Source: an uncultured Alphaproteobacteria bacterium (GTDB taxonomy: Bacteria; Pseudomonadota; Alphaproteobacteria; Rhodobacterales; Rhodobacteraceae). From it: a stretch of 64,000 nt of DNA. Both the position numbers and the translations under genes were made by a program. The notes under the pieces were generated by a model that searched no databases, was not told the origin of the DNA, and worked only from the letters and a program-made list of their open reading frames with translations. Shown one piece after another: positions 47,316-56,557 of this stretch. The first letter of the stretch is position 1. Each line of letters starts with the position of its first letter. The stretch covers positions 62,001 to 126,000 of the forward strand of contig CACGLH010000001.1 of assembly GCA_902573735.1 (NCBI GenBank). The letters are read 5' to 3'.

Positions 47316-48113
47316 TTACAGTTTTCGCAACAAAGATATTATAATTTTTGAAAGTTTTCTTTCACTTAATTTTGCTATCTCCTTAGTTTGTTCATGACTT
47401 ATAGTTTCATTGCTAAGACCAGCTGCCATATTTGTTACTACTGATATACCAGCAACTTTAATTTTTAAAAATCTTGATATTATTACTTCTGGCACAGTAG
47501 ACATACCTACTACATCTGCACCTAAAGATCTGATAGCTTTTATTTCAGCTGGAGTTTCAAAAGATGGTCCTGAAAACCATGCATATATTCCTGTTTTAAT
47601 ATTTATATTTTGCTCATTTCCAGCTTTTAAAATCATTTCATTAATATCTTTATCATAGGCAACTGTTAAATTCACAAATCTATTTTCTGAATTTTCTCCA
47701 ATAAGAGGATTCAAGCCTGAAAAATTAATATGATCTTCAATAACCATCAATGATCCAGTTGGTATATTATTTCTTAAAGATCCTGATGCATTTGTTAGAA
47801 CAAGCTTTTTAACACCTAAATCTTTCAAAAGTTTTATAGGGTTTCTCATTGTATCGGCTTTACCATTTTCATAGAAGTGAGTTCTTCCACTTAAAACAGC
47901 AACCATTCTATTATGAATAGTACCTATTAAAAGTTTTCCACTATGCCCAGTAACAGATGGAAGATTAAAACCCTTTATCTCATTATATTCAAATTCTACT
48001 TTTTTTTTTAAAGGTATAGCTTTACCCAAACCAGACCCAAGAACTAATCCTGTTTCGATCTTTTTCTTTCCAATAATTTTTTGGATATCAGTAATTTTTA
48101 TTTTTTTTGTCAC
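47316..48113 (-). CDS. punA: Purine nucleoside phosphorylase
   Basis: This 265-residue enzyme splits purine nucleosides with phosphate into base and ribose-1-phosphate. The high-molecular-mass (trimeric) PNP motifs are GLVLGSGLG, GHSGKLLIG, SGRTHFYENG, KLVLTNASGSL, WFSGPSFETPAEI, GADVVGMSTVPE and VTNMAAG. Starts with GTG at 48113, overlapping the last base of the permease stop. Its place at the end of a BMP-type nucleoside importer operon explains its role in using imported nucleosides. Confidence 0.93.
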   Translation of the reverse strand: MTKKIKITDIQKIIGKKKIETGLVLGSGLGKAIPLKKKVEFEYNEIKGFNLPSVTGHSGKLLIGTIHNRMVAVLSGRTHFYENGKADTMRNPIKLLKDLGVKKLVLTNASGSLRNNIPTGSLMVIEDHINFSGLNPLIGENSENRFVNLTVAYDKDINEMILKAGNEQNINIKTGIYAWFSGPSFETPAEIKAIRSLGADVVGMSTVPEVIISRFLKIKVAGISVVTNMAAGLSNETISHEQTKEIAKLSERKLSKIIISLLRKL

Positions 48114-49366
48114 TAATTTTCCTTAACATAAGCTTGTCCAATTGCTTGGGGGGGTTTGGCATTTCCCACTATTCCTGCAACCACAATTATGGTGACCAAA
48201 TATGGGGCCATAGCTAAAAACTCACTGGGGATAGGAGTCCTTAAGATTGCAAGCTTTTGTTGCAAGGAATCTGCAAAACCAAATATCAGAGCAGCAAATA
48301 GTGCTCCAACAGGATGCCAACGTCCAAAAATCATAGCAGCAAGCCCAATAAAACCTCTTCCTCCAGTCATACCTTCATCAAATCTTCCAACACTTCCTAA
48401 CGTAAACCAAGCACCACCAAAACCGGCAATCATCCCACCCATTATAACATGATGAAATCTTGTTTTTAATACGCTTATTCCAAGAGTTTCTGCAGCTTTT
48501 GGATGTTCTCCAACAGCTCTTGCTCTTAAACCATATGCTGTTTTAAATAGATAATAAGTACTTATGATTACAATAAATATTGAGAAATACACAAAAATAT
48601 TTTGTTTAAAAAAAACTGGCCCTAAAACTGGGATATCACTTAAAATAGGCAAATTTATTGATTTAAAAACAGGAGCATCATTTAACTCAGGGTTACTTTT
48701 CAAAAGGTGGCTTGTTAAAAAGCTAGTAATGCCCAGGACAAAAATATTAATGGCTACTCCTGCAATTATTTGATCTACTCGAAAGGTGACAACCAATGCT
48801 GCTAATATAAAACCAAAAAATCCACCTACTAAAATGGCCAAAATTAAACCAAAAAAATTACCAAAAATAGATCCAAATAATGCTCCAGCAAATGCTCCAG
48901 CCAAAAGCATTCCTTCAATTCCAATGTTTATAACAGCTACTCTTTCGCACATAATTCCAGCCATTGCTGCTAAAGCTATTGGTACAGCTCTCACTACAGT
49001 AGCCTGTAACATACCTGTAAGGGAAAATGATTTTCCAGCAGTTGCCCAAACTAAAAAAGCTGCTATTGTCAAAAAAAAACTTAAAGCAATAAACATTGTA
49101 AATTTCTTTGGTGCTTTCATAATTATTCTTCCACCAAAAAAAACAATTAACAAAGCTGATATTCCAATAAAACTATGTGCGGGTAAGATCAAATTGGGAA
49201 GTGCAAACGGATCTGTTGGTCTAGACAACCTAAAATTTGCATATCCTTCAATATTAAGTCCTAAAAATATATAAATTATGCAGCCTAAAGCTATTAAGCA
49301 TAATCCTACAATTATTGGTTTTTTTGTTGTATTTTTCTCAATATTGTTTTTATTTGAATTTTTCAT
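48113..49366 (-). CDS. Nucleoside ABC transporter permease (BMP type), second subunit
   Basis: This 417-residue inner membrane permease belongs to the branched-chain amino acid/sugar/nucleoside permease family. About ten hydrophobic segments are seen. The conserved GIMCERVAVINIGIEGMLLAGAFAGALF block and AVGEHPKAAETLGISVLKTRF with GRGFIGLAAMIFGRWHP are typical of BMP-system permeases. It has a longer N-terminus than usual, with two extra hydrophobic segments before residue 110. Follows the first permease by 12 bp. Confidence 0.9.
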   Translation of the reverse strand: MKNSNKNNIEKNTTKKPIIVGLCLIALGCIIYIFLGLNIEGYANFRLSRPTDPFALPNLILPAHSFIGISALLIVFFGGRIIMKAPKKFTMFIALSFFLTIAAFLVWATAGKSFSLTGMLQATVVRAVPIALAAMAGIMCERVAVINIGIEGMLLAGAFAGALFGSIFGNFFGLILAILVGGFFGFILAALVVTFRVDQIIAGVAINIFVLGITSFLTSHLLKSNPELNDAPVFKSINLPILSDIPVLGPVFFKQNIFVYFSIFIVIISTYYLFKTAYGLRARAVGEHPKAAETLGISVLKTRFHHVIMGGMIAGFGGAWFTLGSVGRFDEGMTGGRGFIGLAAMIFGRWHPVGALFAALIFGFADSLQQKLAILRTPIPSEFLAMAPYLVTIIVVAGIVGNAKPPQAIGQAYVKEN

Positions 49367-49378
49367 AACTTGTAAATC

Positions 49379-50467
49379 TTATTTAAATATCCACGGAAAT
49401 AATTTTCTTATCAAAACTGGAGCTGCAATGAATATAATTATTAAAGCCTGAATAACTGTAATTAGGTCAAGACTTACGTCTGCAGAAACTTGCATTTGTC
49501 TGCCACCTGCAATCAAAGCTCCAAATAGGATACCTGCAAACAGTACACCTATTGGGTGGGCTCTTCCTAGTAAAGCAACGGCTATTGCATCAAACCCAAT
49601 TCCAGCAGAAAAACCAGGTGTAGCTCTACCCAACACGCCAGCTATCTGAGATGCACCAGCCAGACCGGCTAAAAGACCTGCAATACTCATTGCAAGTATA
49701 ATTGTTACTGATGGACTTATTCCACCATACCTTGAAGCTTCTAAATTCTTTCCCACAGCTCGAAATTCATATCCAATGGTTGTATAAAAAATTAACCAAT
49801 ATACAATTAAAACAGCAAATATTGCTATTAAAAAACCCATATGAACTCTGAGATTTGGATCCAAGAAATACAAAATTCTTGGTAACTCAGCAGTATCTAA
49901 AATTGACTTGGAAATAGGATCATTTCTTCCTTCTTTTTGAACAGAAGGTATTCTCAGAAAAAAATCAAGCAATCTATATGCAATTAAATTTAGCATAATA
50001 GTAGTAATAACTTCGTGAGCTCCTGTAGTTGCTTTAAGCCACCCAGATATAAATGCATATAAAGCTCCAAATAAAGCCCCAGCTAAAAGTATAAGTATTA
50101 AGTGAATAAAGAAGGGTAATTGAAAGCTAAAACCTATAATAACAGCAGCCATACCACCCAATATAATTTGTCCTTCTGCTCCTATATTAAATAGTCCAGC
50201 TCTAAAACCTATAGCTATTCCTAAAGCAGCAAATATTAATGGTGTTGCAGCAGTTAATGTTTCTGAAATTGCAGATAGTGAACCAAAAGATCCATAAAAC
50301 AAAGCTATCAATGCTTTAAGGGCAATTTCATTGCTTGATCCTGAAACAATAAGCAATAGTAAACCAAGGAAAATAGCCAACAAAGTGGCAAAAACTGGAA
50401 TGACAATAATTTCTTGAAAAGTTTCACGGTTAGAAAAGTAATTACCTAAATAATTAAAAATTTTCAC
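49379..50467 (-). CDS. Nucleoside ABC transporter permease (BMP type), first subunit
   Basis: This 362-residue permease pairs with the downstream one. IGFRAGLFNIGAEGQIILGG, TTGAHEVITTIMLNLIA, AVGKNLEASRYGGISPSVTI and SAGIGFDAIAVALLGRAHPIG are the family blocks, in the order seen in YufP/NupP-type proteins. It begins two bases after the ATPase stop, consistent with tight coupling. Substrate taken as purine nucleosides because of the PNP gene in the same operon. Confidence 0.9.
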   Translation of the reverse strand: MKIFNYLGNYFSNRETFQEIIVIPVFATLLAIFLGLLLLIVSGSSNEIALKALIALFYGSFGSLSAISETLTAATPLIFAALGIAIGFRAGLFNIGAEGQIILGGMAAVIIGFSFQLPFFIHLILILLAGALFGALYAFISGWLKATTGAHEVITTIMLNLIAYRLLDFFLRIPSVQKEGRNDPISKSILDTAELPRILYFLDPNLRVHMGFLIAIFAVLIVYWLIFYTTIGYEFRAVGKNLEASRYGGISPSVTIILAMSIAGLLAGLAGASQIAGVLGRATPGFSAGIGFDAIAVALLGRAHPIGVLFAGILFGALIAGGRQMQVSADVSLDLITVIQALIIIFIAAPVLIRKLFPWIFK

Positions 50468-50469
50468 TT

Positions 50470-51969
50470 TTAATTTTCCCCAGCCATTGCAAGTCCAATT
50501 ATATTTGGGTTTGTATCAGATGGAAATTCTGCAATTACCTTACCTTCAAAGAATACAATTATTCGATCTGATAAAGCAATGATTTCTTCTAATTCAGTAG
50601 AATTCAATATAACTCCAATACCTTTATTTCTAGCTGAAACAATTTGATTATGTATGTATTCTATTGAACCAACGTCTACCCCACGTGTTGGTTGAGATGC
50701 TATAAGAAGATTAATTGATCTTGACATTTCTCTACCAATCAAAAGCTTCTGTTGGTTCCCCCCGGACAATTTGTTGGCACTAATATTTTCAGAATTTGTT
50801 CTCACATCAAATTTCTCAATAATCTTTTTGGCTTCTATTTTAGCATTAGCCCAATTTAAAGTGATGTTGTTAGAAAATTTTTCTTCATAATAAGTATTAA
50901 GTATACTATTTTCTGTTAGAGAAAAATCACCAATTAGTCCTTGTTTTTGTCTGTCTTCTGGTATGTGTCGAACACCTAGTTGATGAATTTTTCTTGGTGA
51001 AAAATTTTTGTATTCTTTCCCAAAATAAGAAATTTTTCCACTAGATACACTCCTTAATCCAGTTAGTGCCTCTATCAATTCAGTCTGACCATTTCCTTGT
51101 ACTCCTGCAATACCTAATATTTCATTTTTGTGAAGTTTTAAATCTACATTTGATAAAACATGTTCTTTATTATCAGATAAAATACTTAAATCATTTATTT
51201 CTAATAATACCTCTCCTTGTTCCATTTTTTTTCGACTGGTCCTAAGATTTACTTTTCTACCAACCATTAACTGTGCTAATTTCTTCTTATCAGTTTTTTT
51301 TGGGTATTCCTCTCCAACTATTTTTCCTCTTCTCAAAACATTTATGCGGTCACATATTTCTAATACTTCTTGTAACTTATGAGTAATAAAGATTATAGCT
51401 TTTCCAGTCTTTTTTAAGTTCTTAATTATTTCAAAAAATTCTACTACCTCTTGTGGAGTAAGGACTGCTGTAGGTTCATCAAAAATTAAGATCTCGGCAT
51501 CTCGAAATAATATTTTTATAATTTCTACTCTTTGTTGTATCCCAACAGGTAATTTCTCAATAATTAGATCAGGATCAACATTCAATTTATATTCTGAACT
51601 TATTTTTAATACTTTATTTTTAGCATTTTCTAGGTCAATTTTATTAAATCTATTTGTGGGTTCTTCTCCTAAAATTATATTTTCAGTTACAGAAAAAACT
51701 GGAACCAACATAAAATGTTGATGAACCATTCCTATACCATTTTTATTTGCTTCTCTGGGATTATGAAATTCTCTTAATTTATTATCTATTAAGATCTTTC
51801 CACTATCTGGTTTATATAAACCAGTTAATATATTCATTAATGTGGTTTTTCCTGCGCCGTTTTCTCCAAGCAAACCTAAGATTTCACCACGGTCAACAGT
51901 CAAATTAATATTGGAGTTAGCTTTAACTGGGCCGAAACTTTTACTGATTTCATGTAATTTCAATTTCAC
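50470..51969 (-). CDS. Nucleoside ABC transporter ATPase (two-domain, BMP type)
   Basis: This 499-residue protein carries two fused ABC domains, as in RbsA/YufO-type transporters. The first has Walker A GENGAGKTT near 35-43, QQRVEIIKIL and LIFDEPTAVL. The second has a degenerate Walker A GVQGNGQTE near 292, LSGGNQQKLLIGREM and LIASQPTRGVD; the Ala-Ser-Gln in place of Asp-Glu at Walker B means that this half is likely catalytically weak. It follows the binding-protein gene by 30 bp. Confidence 0.92.
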   Translation of the reverse strand: MKLKLHEISKSFGPVKANSNINLTVDRGEILGLLGENGAGKTTLMNILTGLYKPDSGKILIDNKLREFHNPREANKNGIGMVHQHFMLVPVFSVTENIILGEEPTNRFNKIDLENAKNKVLKISSEYKLNVDPDLIIEKLPVGIQQRVEIIKILFRDAEILIFDEPTAVLTPQEVVEFFEIIKNLKKTGKAIIFITHKLQEVLEICDRINVLRRGKIVGEEYPKKTDKKKLAQLMVGRKVNLRTSRKKMEQGEVLLEINDLSILSDNKEHVLSNVDLKLHKNEILGIAGVQGNGQTELIEALTGLRSVSSGKISYFGKEYKNFSPRKIHQLGVRHIPEDRQKQGLIGDFSLTENSILNTYYEEKFSNNITLNWANAKIEAKKIIEKFDVRTNSENISANKLSGGNQQKLLIGREMSRSINLLIASQPTRGVDVGSIEYIHNQIVSARNKGIGVILNSTELEEIIALSDRIIVFFEGKVIAEFPSDTNPNIIGLAMAGEN

Positions 51970-51999
51970 AGATTTGTTTCGCCCCAGTTTTTTTAAAAA

Positions 52000-53028
52000 T
52001 TATTTATTCATTACGATTGAACCGGATATAATTCCCTTTCTTAGAGCTTCTACTTCTGAGGCCAATTCACTTGAAACTTCACTTGATAAATCGTGATATG
52101 GCGCAATTCCAACACCTCCATTTTCCAAAGTTCCTACTGTTACACCTCCAGAATAAGATCCAGATTTAACTGATTCAATTACACTTAAAACTGTTACATC
52201 CATTTTCTTTAATACAGATGTTAGATACACACTTTTTCTAGCAGGATCAGTTTGTGTCCAATCACCGTCTACACCAATAATTTTGAGTTTATCACTTCCT
52301 AGTTCGTCAGCCAAAGAAGCAGAACCTAAACCAACAGGACCTGCGACGGGCATAACAATATCTGCTCCTTCGTCGTATAGATTTTGAGCAAATGCTCTAC
52401 CGTCATCAGTAGAATCAAAGTTATTAGTAAATAATCCTTCCTTTGCGTCAGGATCCCAACCTAGAACTTTAACATTTTTTCCTTTTACTTTGTTGTAGTG
52501 TTTTACTCCCCATGCAAAGCCGTCCATAAAACCTGTAACTGGGGGTATATTAATTCCTCCAAAAGTTCCAACTATTCCAGTTTTACTTACTCCTGCTGAG
52601 ACATAGCCTGCAAGAAAAGCTGCCTGATCAGTAGCAAAAACCTGTCCTAAGATATTTGGAACTGTAGGATCGTATGCAAAATCAATGATTGTGAATTTAG
52701 AGTCTTTATTAACTTCAGCTGCATTTTTTGTAGCCTCACCCATTAAAAATCCAACTGCTATGATAACATCACAACCAGCATTTACCATTGAATTCAGGTG
52801 TGGCTCATAATCAGTTTCTGATTTAGATTCGAGTAATTTAGAATCAATACCGTGTTTAGCTACGGCATCTTGCACACCTTTCCAAGCTGTTTGGTTAAAA
52901 CTCTTATCATCAACTCCACCTACATCAGTCACTTGACACGCAGTGAATGCATTAGCCGAGTTTATTGTCATTAGTAGCACACCAGCAAATGCTCCACTTG
53001 ATATTTTTAATAATTTCTTAAAATACAT
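52000..53028 (-). CDS. BMP-family nucleoside-binding protein
   Basis: This 342-residue periplasmic binding protein has a signal peptide (LLKISSGAFAGVLLMTINSANA) but no lipobox cysteine at the cleavage site, so it is probably soluble instead of a lipoprotein. The basic membrane protein family pattern is DVGGVDDKSFNQTAWKGVQDA, DVIIAVGFLMGEAT, GTFGGINIPPVTGFMDGFAWG and IGVDGDWTQTDP. GAGGA lies before the ATG. First gene of the nucleoside uptake operon that ends with PNP. Confidence 0.9.
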   Translation of the reverse strand: MYFKKLLKISSGAFAGVLLMTINSANAFTACQVTDVGGVDDKSFNQTAWKGVQDAVAKHGIDSKLLESKSETDYEPHLNSMVNAGCDVIIAVGFLMGEATKNAAEVNKDSKFTIIDFAYDPTVPNILGQVFATDQAAFLAGYVSAGVSKTGIVGTFGGINIPPVTGFMDGFAWGVKHYNKVKGKNVKVLGWDPDAKEGLFTNNFDSTDDGRAFAQNLYDEGADIVMPVAGPVGLGSASLADELGSDKLKIIGVDGDWTQTDPARKSVYLTSVLKKMDVTVLSVIESVKSGSYSGGVTVGTLENGGVGIAPYHDLSSEVSSELASEVEALRKGIISGSIVMNK

Positions 53029-53097
53029 TTCTAGTCCTCATAAGTCTTTAAATATAAGTTGATTATGAGGCTTTTGTTAATTGTGTGCAATAAAAAG

Positions 53098-53124
53098 AAT
53101 GCTTTTGCTCTGTATAAAAGCATT
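53098..53124 (-). terminator. Intrinsic terminator after rimI
   Basis: AATGCTTTT and AAAAGCATT form a 9-bp stem around ATACAGAGC on the minus strand, followed by CTTTTTATT. It lies 10 bp after the rimI stop and before the nucleoside importer operon, so it separates the tsaB-rimI transcript from it. Confidence 0.8.
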
Positions 53125-53134
53125 TAAAGTTTAA

Positions 53135-53572
53135 TTAAATTATTTTTTTCATCAAAATGGCATTAACTTTATTATTTTTAGAAATAGAGTAATAATTTTT
53201 TCTTATTCCGAAGGTTTTGAAGCCTAATTTATCATATAAATGAATCGCTATTAAGTTATTAGATGCAACTTCTAAAAAAACTGTATTGCAGCTTATCTCT
53301 GATAAAATCTCTTCAAGTTCTTTAAGAATTAAAAAACCAATACCTTGATTCCGGAATTTAGGTAGTATTGCCATGGTAATTATTTCAGCTTCTTTTTCGT
53401 TACAACTAAAGATACAGAAACCTTTGTTTTTTTTATAGATATATGAGATATTTGGATTTTTTAATAAGGATAAAATAAACTCTGAAGAATATTTTAAGTT
53501 TTTTTGATTAAAACTTTGAGAATGTATTTTTGCAAATTGTTCAGATAAAGATTGAATTTTTTGATATACCAT
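53135..53572 (-). CDS. rimI: GNAT N-acetyltransferase, RimI-like
   Basis: This 145-residue acetyltransferase has the acetyl-CoA loop LPKFRNQGIGFLILKELEEIL (Arg/Gln-x-x-Gly-x-Gly type) and the C-terminal NNLIAIHLYDKLGFKTFGIRKNYY. RimI acetylates the N-terminal alanine of ribosomal protein bS18; wider N-terminal specificity is possible. It lies four bases after tsaB, the usual partnership in bacteria. Confidence 0.82.
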   Translation of the reverse strand: MVYQKIQSLSEQFAKIHSQSFNQKNLKYSSEFILSLLKNPNISYIYKKNKGFCIFSCNEKEAEIITMAILPKFRNQGIGFLILKELEEILSEISCNTVFLEVASNNLIAIHLYDKLGFKTFGIRKNYYSISKNNKVNAILMKKII

Positions 53573-53576
53573 TAAT

Positions 53577-54233
53577 TCATAAAATTTTTAGTGGCGGTTG
53601 TGTTGGTAATTTTGCATCAGGTCCCTTTACATAAAAAGGAGATGGTAAGTTTGAATGAAGATCAGAAGAATTAATGCAAATAGTTCCTAATTCGGAAGCT
53701 TTTGGGATACTATTTTTTTTGTCACATTTTAAGTTGAGCTTTTGAGAAATCATTAAAGAATTATCACCAGATACAATAGTCTGTTTATTATATTTTTTGT
53801 TAATTATTTTTGAGAAGTTTTCTTCAATTGGATCTGATATTGGTTTCTTTTTTTCATATATTTGAGTGAAATATAGATCATCCTTTATGTTTATAATCGC
53901 AAGTGTTGGACTATCGTTAAAAACTAGAGTTCGAAATCTATTGATCCCAATACATTTAATATCAAGAGCTAAAGCAATGCCTTTTGCAACGGATATTCCT
54001 ATCCTTATTCCTGTAAAATTTCCAGGTCCTACTCCTACTGCTATGCAATCTAAATCATGCAAATCAAGATTTGCTTTTCTAAGACTTTTTTCTATTAGTT
54101 CTATTAATTTTTCTGATGGTTTTTCTTCTTTTATCATATTAATTTCAGATAAAACACCATTAGAATTAATAATAGCTAAAGAGTAGTATGAATGTGAAGT
54201 ATCTATAGCTAAAACAGTATTAAGTTTAGACAT
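53577..54233 (-). CDS. tsaB: tRNA threonylcarbamoyladenosine biosynthesis protein TsaB
   Basis: This 218-residue protein is an ASKHA-fold partner of TsaD needed for t6A37 tRNA modification. VLAIDTSHSYYSLAII at the start and CIAVGVGPGNFTGIRIGISVAKGIALA are the diagnostic blocks. It lacks TsaD's metal-binding histidines, as expected. Upstream of rimI; follows the nfu gene by 11 bp on the same strand. Confidence 0.9.
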   Translation of the reverse strand: MSKLNTVLAIDTSHSYYSLAIINSNGVLSEINMIKEEKPSEKLIELIEKSLRKANLDLHDLDCIAVGVGPGNFTGIRIGISVAKGIALALDIKCIGINRFRTLVFNDSPTLAIINIKDDLYFTQIYEKKKPISDPIEENFSKIINKKYNKQTIVSGDNSLMISQKLNLKCDKKNSIPKASELGTICINSSDLHSNLPSPFYVKGPDAKLPTQPPLKIL

Positions 54234-54244
54234 TCTTATCAGAA

Positions 54245-54805
54245 TTATGCTGCTATTGGCCTTACTTCTTGAACTTCAGGAATAAAATGTTTGAGCAAAT
54301 TTTCGATACCCATTTTTAATGTCATAGTTGAAGATGGACAACCTGCACAAGCACCTTGCATATGTAAATACACAATTCCTGATTCGTAACCATGGAAAGT
54401 AATGTCACCGCCATCTTGAGCAACTGCTGGACGAACACGAGTATCTAAAAGCTCTTTGATTTTATTGACTATTTCTAAGTCAGGTCCATCATGCTCAGCA
54501 TGACTTTGTTTGTTATTTTCTTCTAATAATGTAGGTTCACCTGATTGAAAATGCTCCAAGATAACACCTAATATAGCAGGTTTAATATGTTCCCAGTTAG
54601 TACTATTATTTTTTGTAACTGTAATAAAATCAGACCCAAAAAAAACTCCTGATACGCCTTCAACACTAAAAATTCTTTTGGCCAATGGTGATTTTTCAGA
54701 ATTTTCACTCGACGGAAAATCTGCTGTTCCATTTTGTAAAACAGTATGACCTGGAAGAAATTTTAATGTCGCGGGGTTTGGCGTAGACTCTGTTTGTATG
54801 AACAT
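54245..54805 (-). CDS. NifU-like Fe-S cluster carrier (Nfu)
   Basis: This 186-residue protein has an N-terminal Nfu_N domain (MFIQTESTPNPATLKFLPG...FSVEGVSGVFFGSDFITVTK) and a C-terminal NifU domain with the cluster-binding Cys-x-x-Cys in GACAGCPSSTMTLKMGIENLL. Such carriers deliver [4Fe-4S] clusters to apoenzymes. It is of standard length and sits upstream of tsaB, as in many alphaproteobacteria. Confidence 0.93.
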   Translation of the reverse strand: MFIQTESTPNPATLKFLPGHTVLQNGTADFPSSENSEKSPLAKRIFSVEGVSGVFFGSDFITVTKNNSTNWEHIKPAILGVILEHFQSGEPTLLEENNKQSHAEHDGPDLEIVNKIKELLDTRVRPAVAQDGGDITFHGYESGIVYLHMQGACAGCPSSTMTLKMGIENLLKHFIPEVQEVRPIAA

Positions 54806-54890
54806 TGTGTATATCTCCTAATTGTAATCAAATATGCTATAAAAATGATTAACAATCAATCAAAATTTAGAATCTTTCTAAACTTATACA

Positions 54891-55349
54891 TTACGAGACT
54901 GAAATAATGGCTTCTTTAGTCATAGATCCTGGCACTATTGTAACAGGTACTGGAAGACTTCCACCTTGTCTTGCAACAAGTTGAGTAACAAGAGGTCCAG
55001 GACCTTCAGATGACACACCAGCACCTAGTACGATTATTCCAACTTCAGGATCATCTTCAACTTGTTTCAAAACCTGAGTTACTTTTTCTCCTTCTCTTAT
55101 AACTAATTCTGGTGTTACGCCTTCTTCTTTTTCCATTATCTCAGAAAAAATTTTAAAATGTTCTTTAATTCTTTCTTTAGCCTCAAATCTCATTTGTTCT
55201 GCTACTCCAATCCAGTGTTGAAATTCTTCAGGAGCAATTATACCAAGAATTTCAACTTGGCCACCAGTTTTCGAAGCCCTAATTGCAGCAAATCTTAGGG
55301 CATTAACAAATTCAGGGCTATCATCCATTACAACTAAAAATTTTCTCAT
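54891..55349 (-). CDS. Universal stress protein family
   Basis: This 152-residue UspA-fold protein begins MRKFLVVMDDSPEFVNALRFAAIRASKTGG and has the phosphate-loop-like GAGVSSEGPGPLVTQLVAR with VPVTIVPG at the end. The Gly-x2-Gly-x9-Gly-(Ser/Thr) loop of ATP-binding Usps is altered, so nucleotide binding is uncertain. It lies 85 bp before nfu. Confidence 0.85.
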   Translation of the reverse strand: MRKFLVVMDDSPEFVNALRFAAIRASKTGGQVEILGIIAPEEFQHWIGVAEQMRFEAKERIKEHFKIFSEIMEKEEGVTPELVIREGEKVTQVLKQVEDDPEVGIIVLGAGVSSEGPGPLVTQLVARQGGSLPVPVTIVPGSMTKEAIISVS

Positions 55350-55465
55350 TTTTATATTTCCAATAAACCTAAAATACCCACCATGCTCAGTAAAAGAATG
55401 ATTTCAAATATGATTATAATATCAAAAAATTAATATGAAAGAAGATAAAAATTCGAAGATATAAT

Positions 55466-56488
55466 TTAACTATTTTTTAAGCCTAAAATTTTATAAGTTT
55501 TATCAATTATTGGTTTTGAAATATTTTTTGCCTGTAAAGAACCATTATATAAGACCTGATCAACGTGGTCTTGGTGATTTAATAATTCAGTTATTTTATT
55601 AGATATTGGCCTAAGCTCATTTATAATTAATTCGGTCAACTTAGGTTTGAAATAACTAAAAGGTTTTCCACAAAACATATCTAAAACTTCTTGTATTTTG
55701 CATTCTTCTAATGATGAATAGATATTGATCAAGTTTTTAGCTTCATGTCTTGTTTCAAGTCCAGCTATAGCATCAGGAATTGGGTCTTGGTCGGTTTTAG
55801 CTTTCCTTATTTTAAGAGCAATTTGATCTGCATTATCAGTTAGATTAATTCTGCTCATATCAGAAGTTTCTGACTTTGACATTTTTTTTGTTCCATCTCT
55901 TAAACTCATTATTCTAGGTGAATTTTTTTCTATAATAGGTTCTGGACAGGGAAAAAAATTAGGAACTTTAAAATCATTATTGAATTTTATTGCTATATCT
56001 CTTGTTAATTCTAAATGCTGTTTCTGGTCATCCCCAACTGGTACATGTGTGGCATGATATGCTAAAATATCTGCTGCCATCAATGAAGGATAAACAAAAA
56101 GTCCAACAGAGGCATTTTCTCTATTTTTACCAGCTTTATCTTTAAATTGTGTCATTCTGTTTAACCAGCCCATTCTTGTGACACAGTTAAATACCCATGC
56201 TAATTCAGAATGAGAACTAACTTGACTTTGATTAAATAAAATTGATTTCTCAGAATCTAGTCCACAAGCAATGAATGTTGCCGCTAATTCTCTTATTGAT
56301 TTTTTAAGCTCAGATGGATTTTGCCATACAGTAATAGCATGTAAATCTACAATACAGTATAAAGTTTCATTTCCGGCACTTTGGAATTTTACAAAATTTT
56401 TAACTGCTCCTAAATAATTTCCTAGGTGAAGGTTGCCAGTTGGTTGAACACCAGAAAAAACTCTTTTCTTATGATTATTGTTATCCAT
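55466..56488 (-). CDS. trpS: Tryptophanyl-tRNA synthetase
   Basis: This class I synthetase has 340 residues from the ATG at 56488; the frame extends five codons to a TTG, but GGAAG eight bases before the ATG decides the start. The HIGH motif is [13 protein letters not shown] and the KMSKS motif is [36 protein letters not shown] is the Trp-specific region. Length and layout are normal. It lies between usp and murJ. Confidence 0.95.
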   Translation of the reverse strand: MDNNNHKKRVFSGVQPTGNLHLGNYLGAVKNFVKFQSAGNETLYCIVDLHAITVWQNPSELKKSIRELAATFIACGLDSEKSILFNQSQVSSHSELAWVFNCVTRMGWLNRMTQFKDKAGKNRENASVGLFVYPSLMAADILAYHATHVPVGDDQKQHLELTRDIAIKFNNDFKVPNFFPCPEPIIEKNSPRIMSLRDGTKKMSKSETSDMSRINLTDNADQIALKIRKAKTDQDPIPDAIAGLETRHEAKNLINIYSSLEECKIQEVLDMFCGKPFSYFKPKLTELIINELRPISNKITELLNHQDHVDQVLYNGSLQAKNISKPIIDKTYKILGLKNS

Positions 56489-56557
56489 TATTTTAACTTC
56501 CAAATTAAACGAACTCTATAAAATTAATAAAAAAAATAGTAACTTAGAATCTATACT

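Noticed and set aside
48786-49274. 162-codon plus-strand frame
   Set aside because: It is a shadow of the nucleoside permease gene on the minus strand, made of Lys/Pro/Ala-rich antisense of membrane helices.
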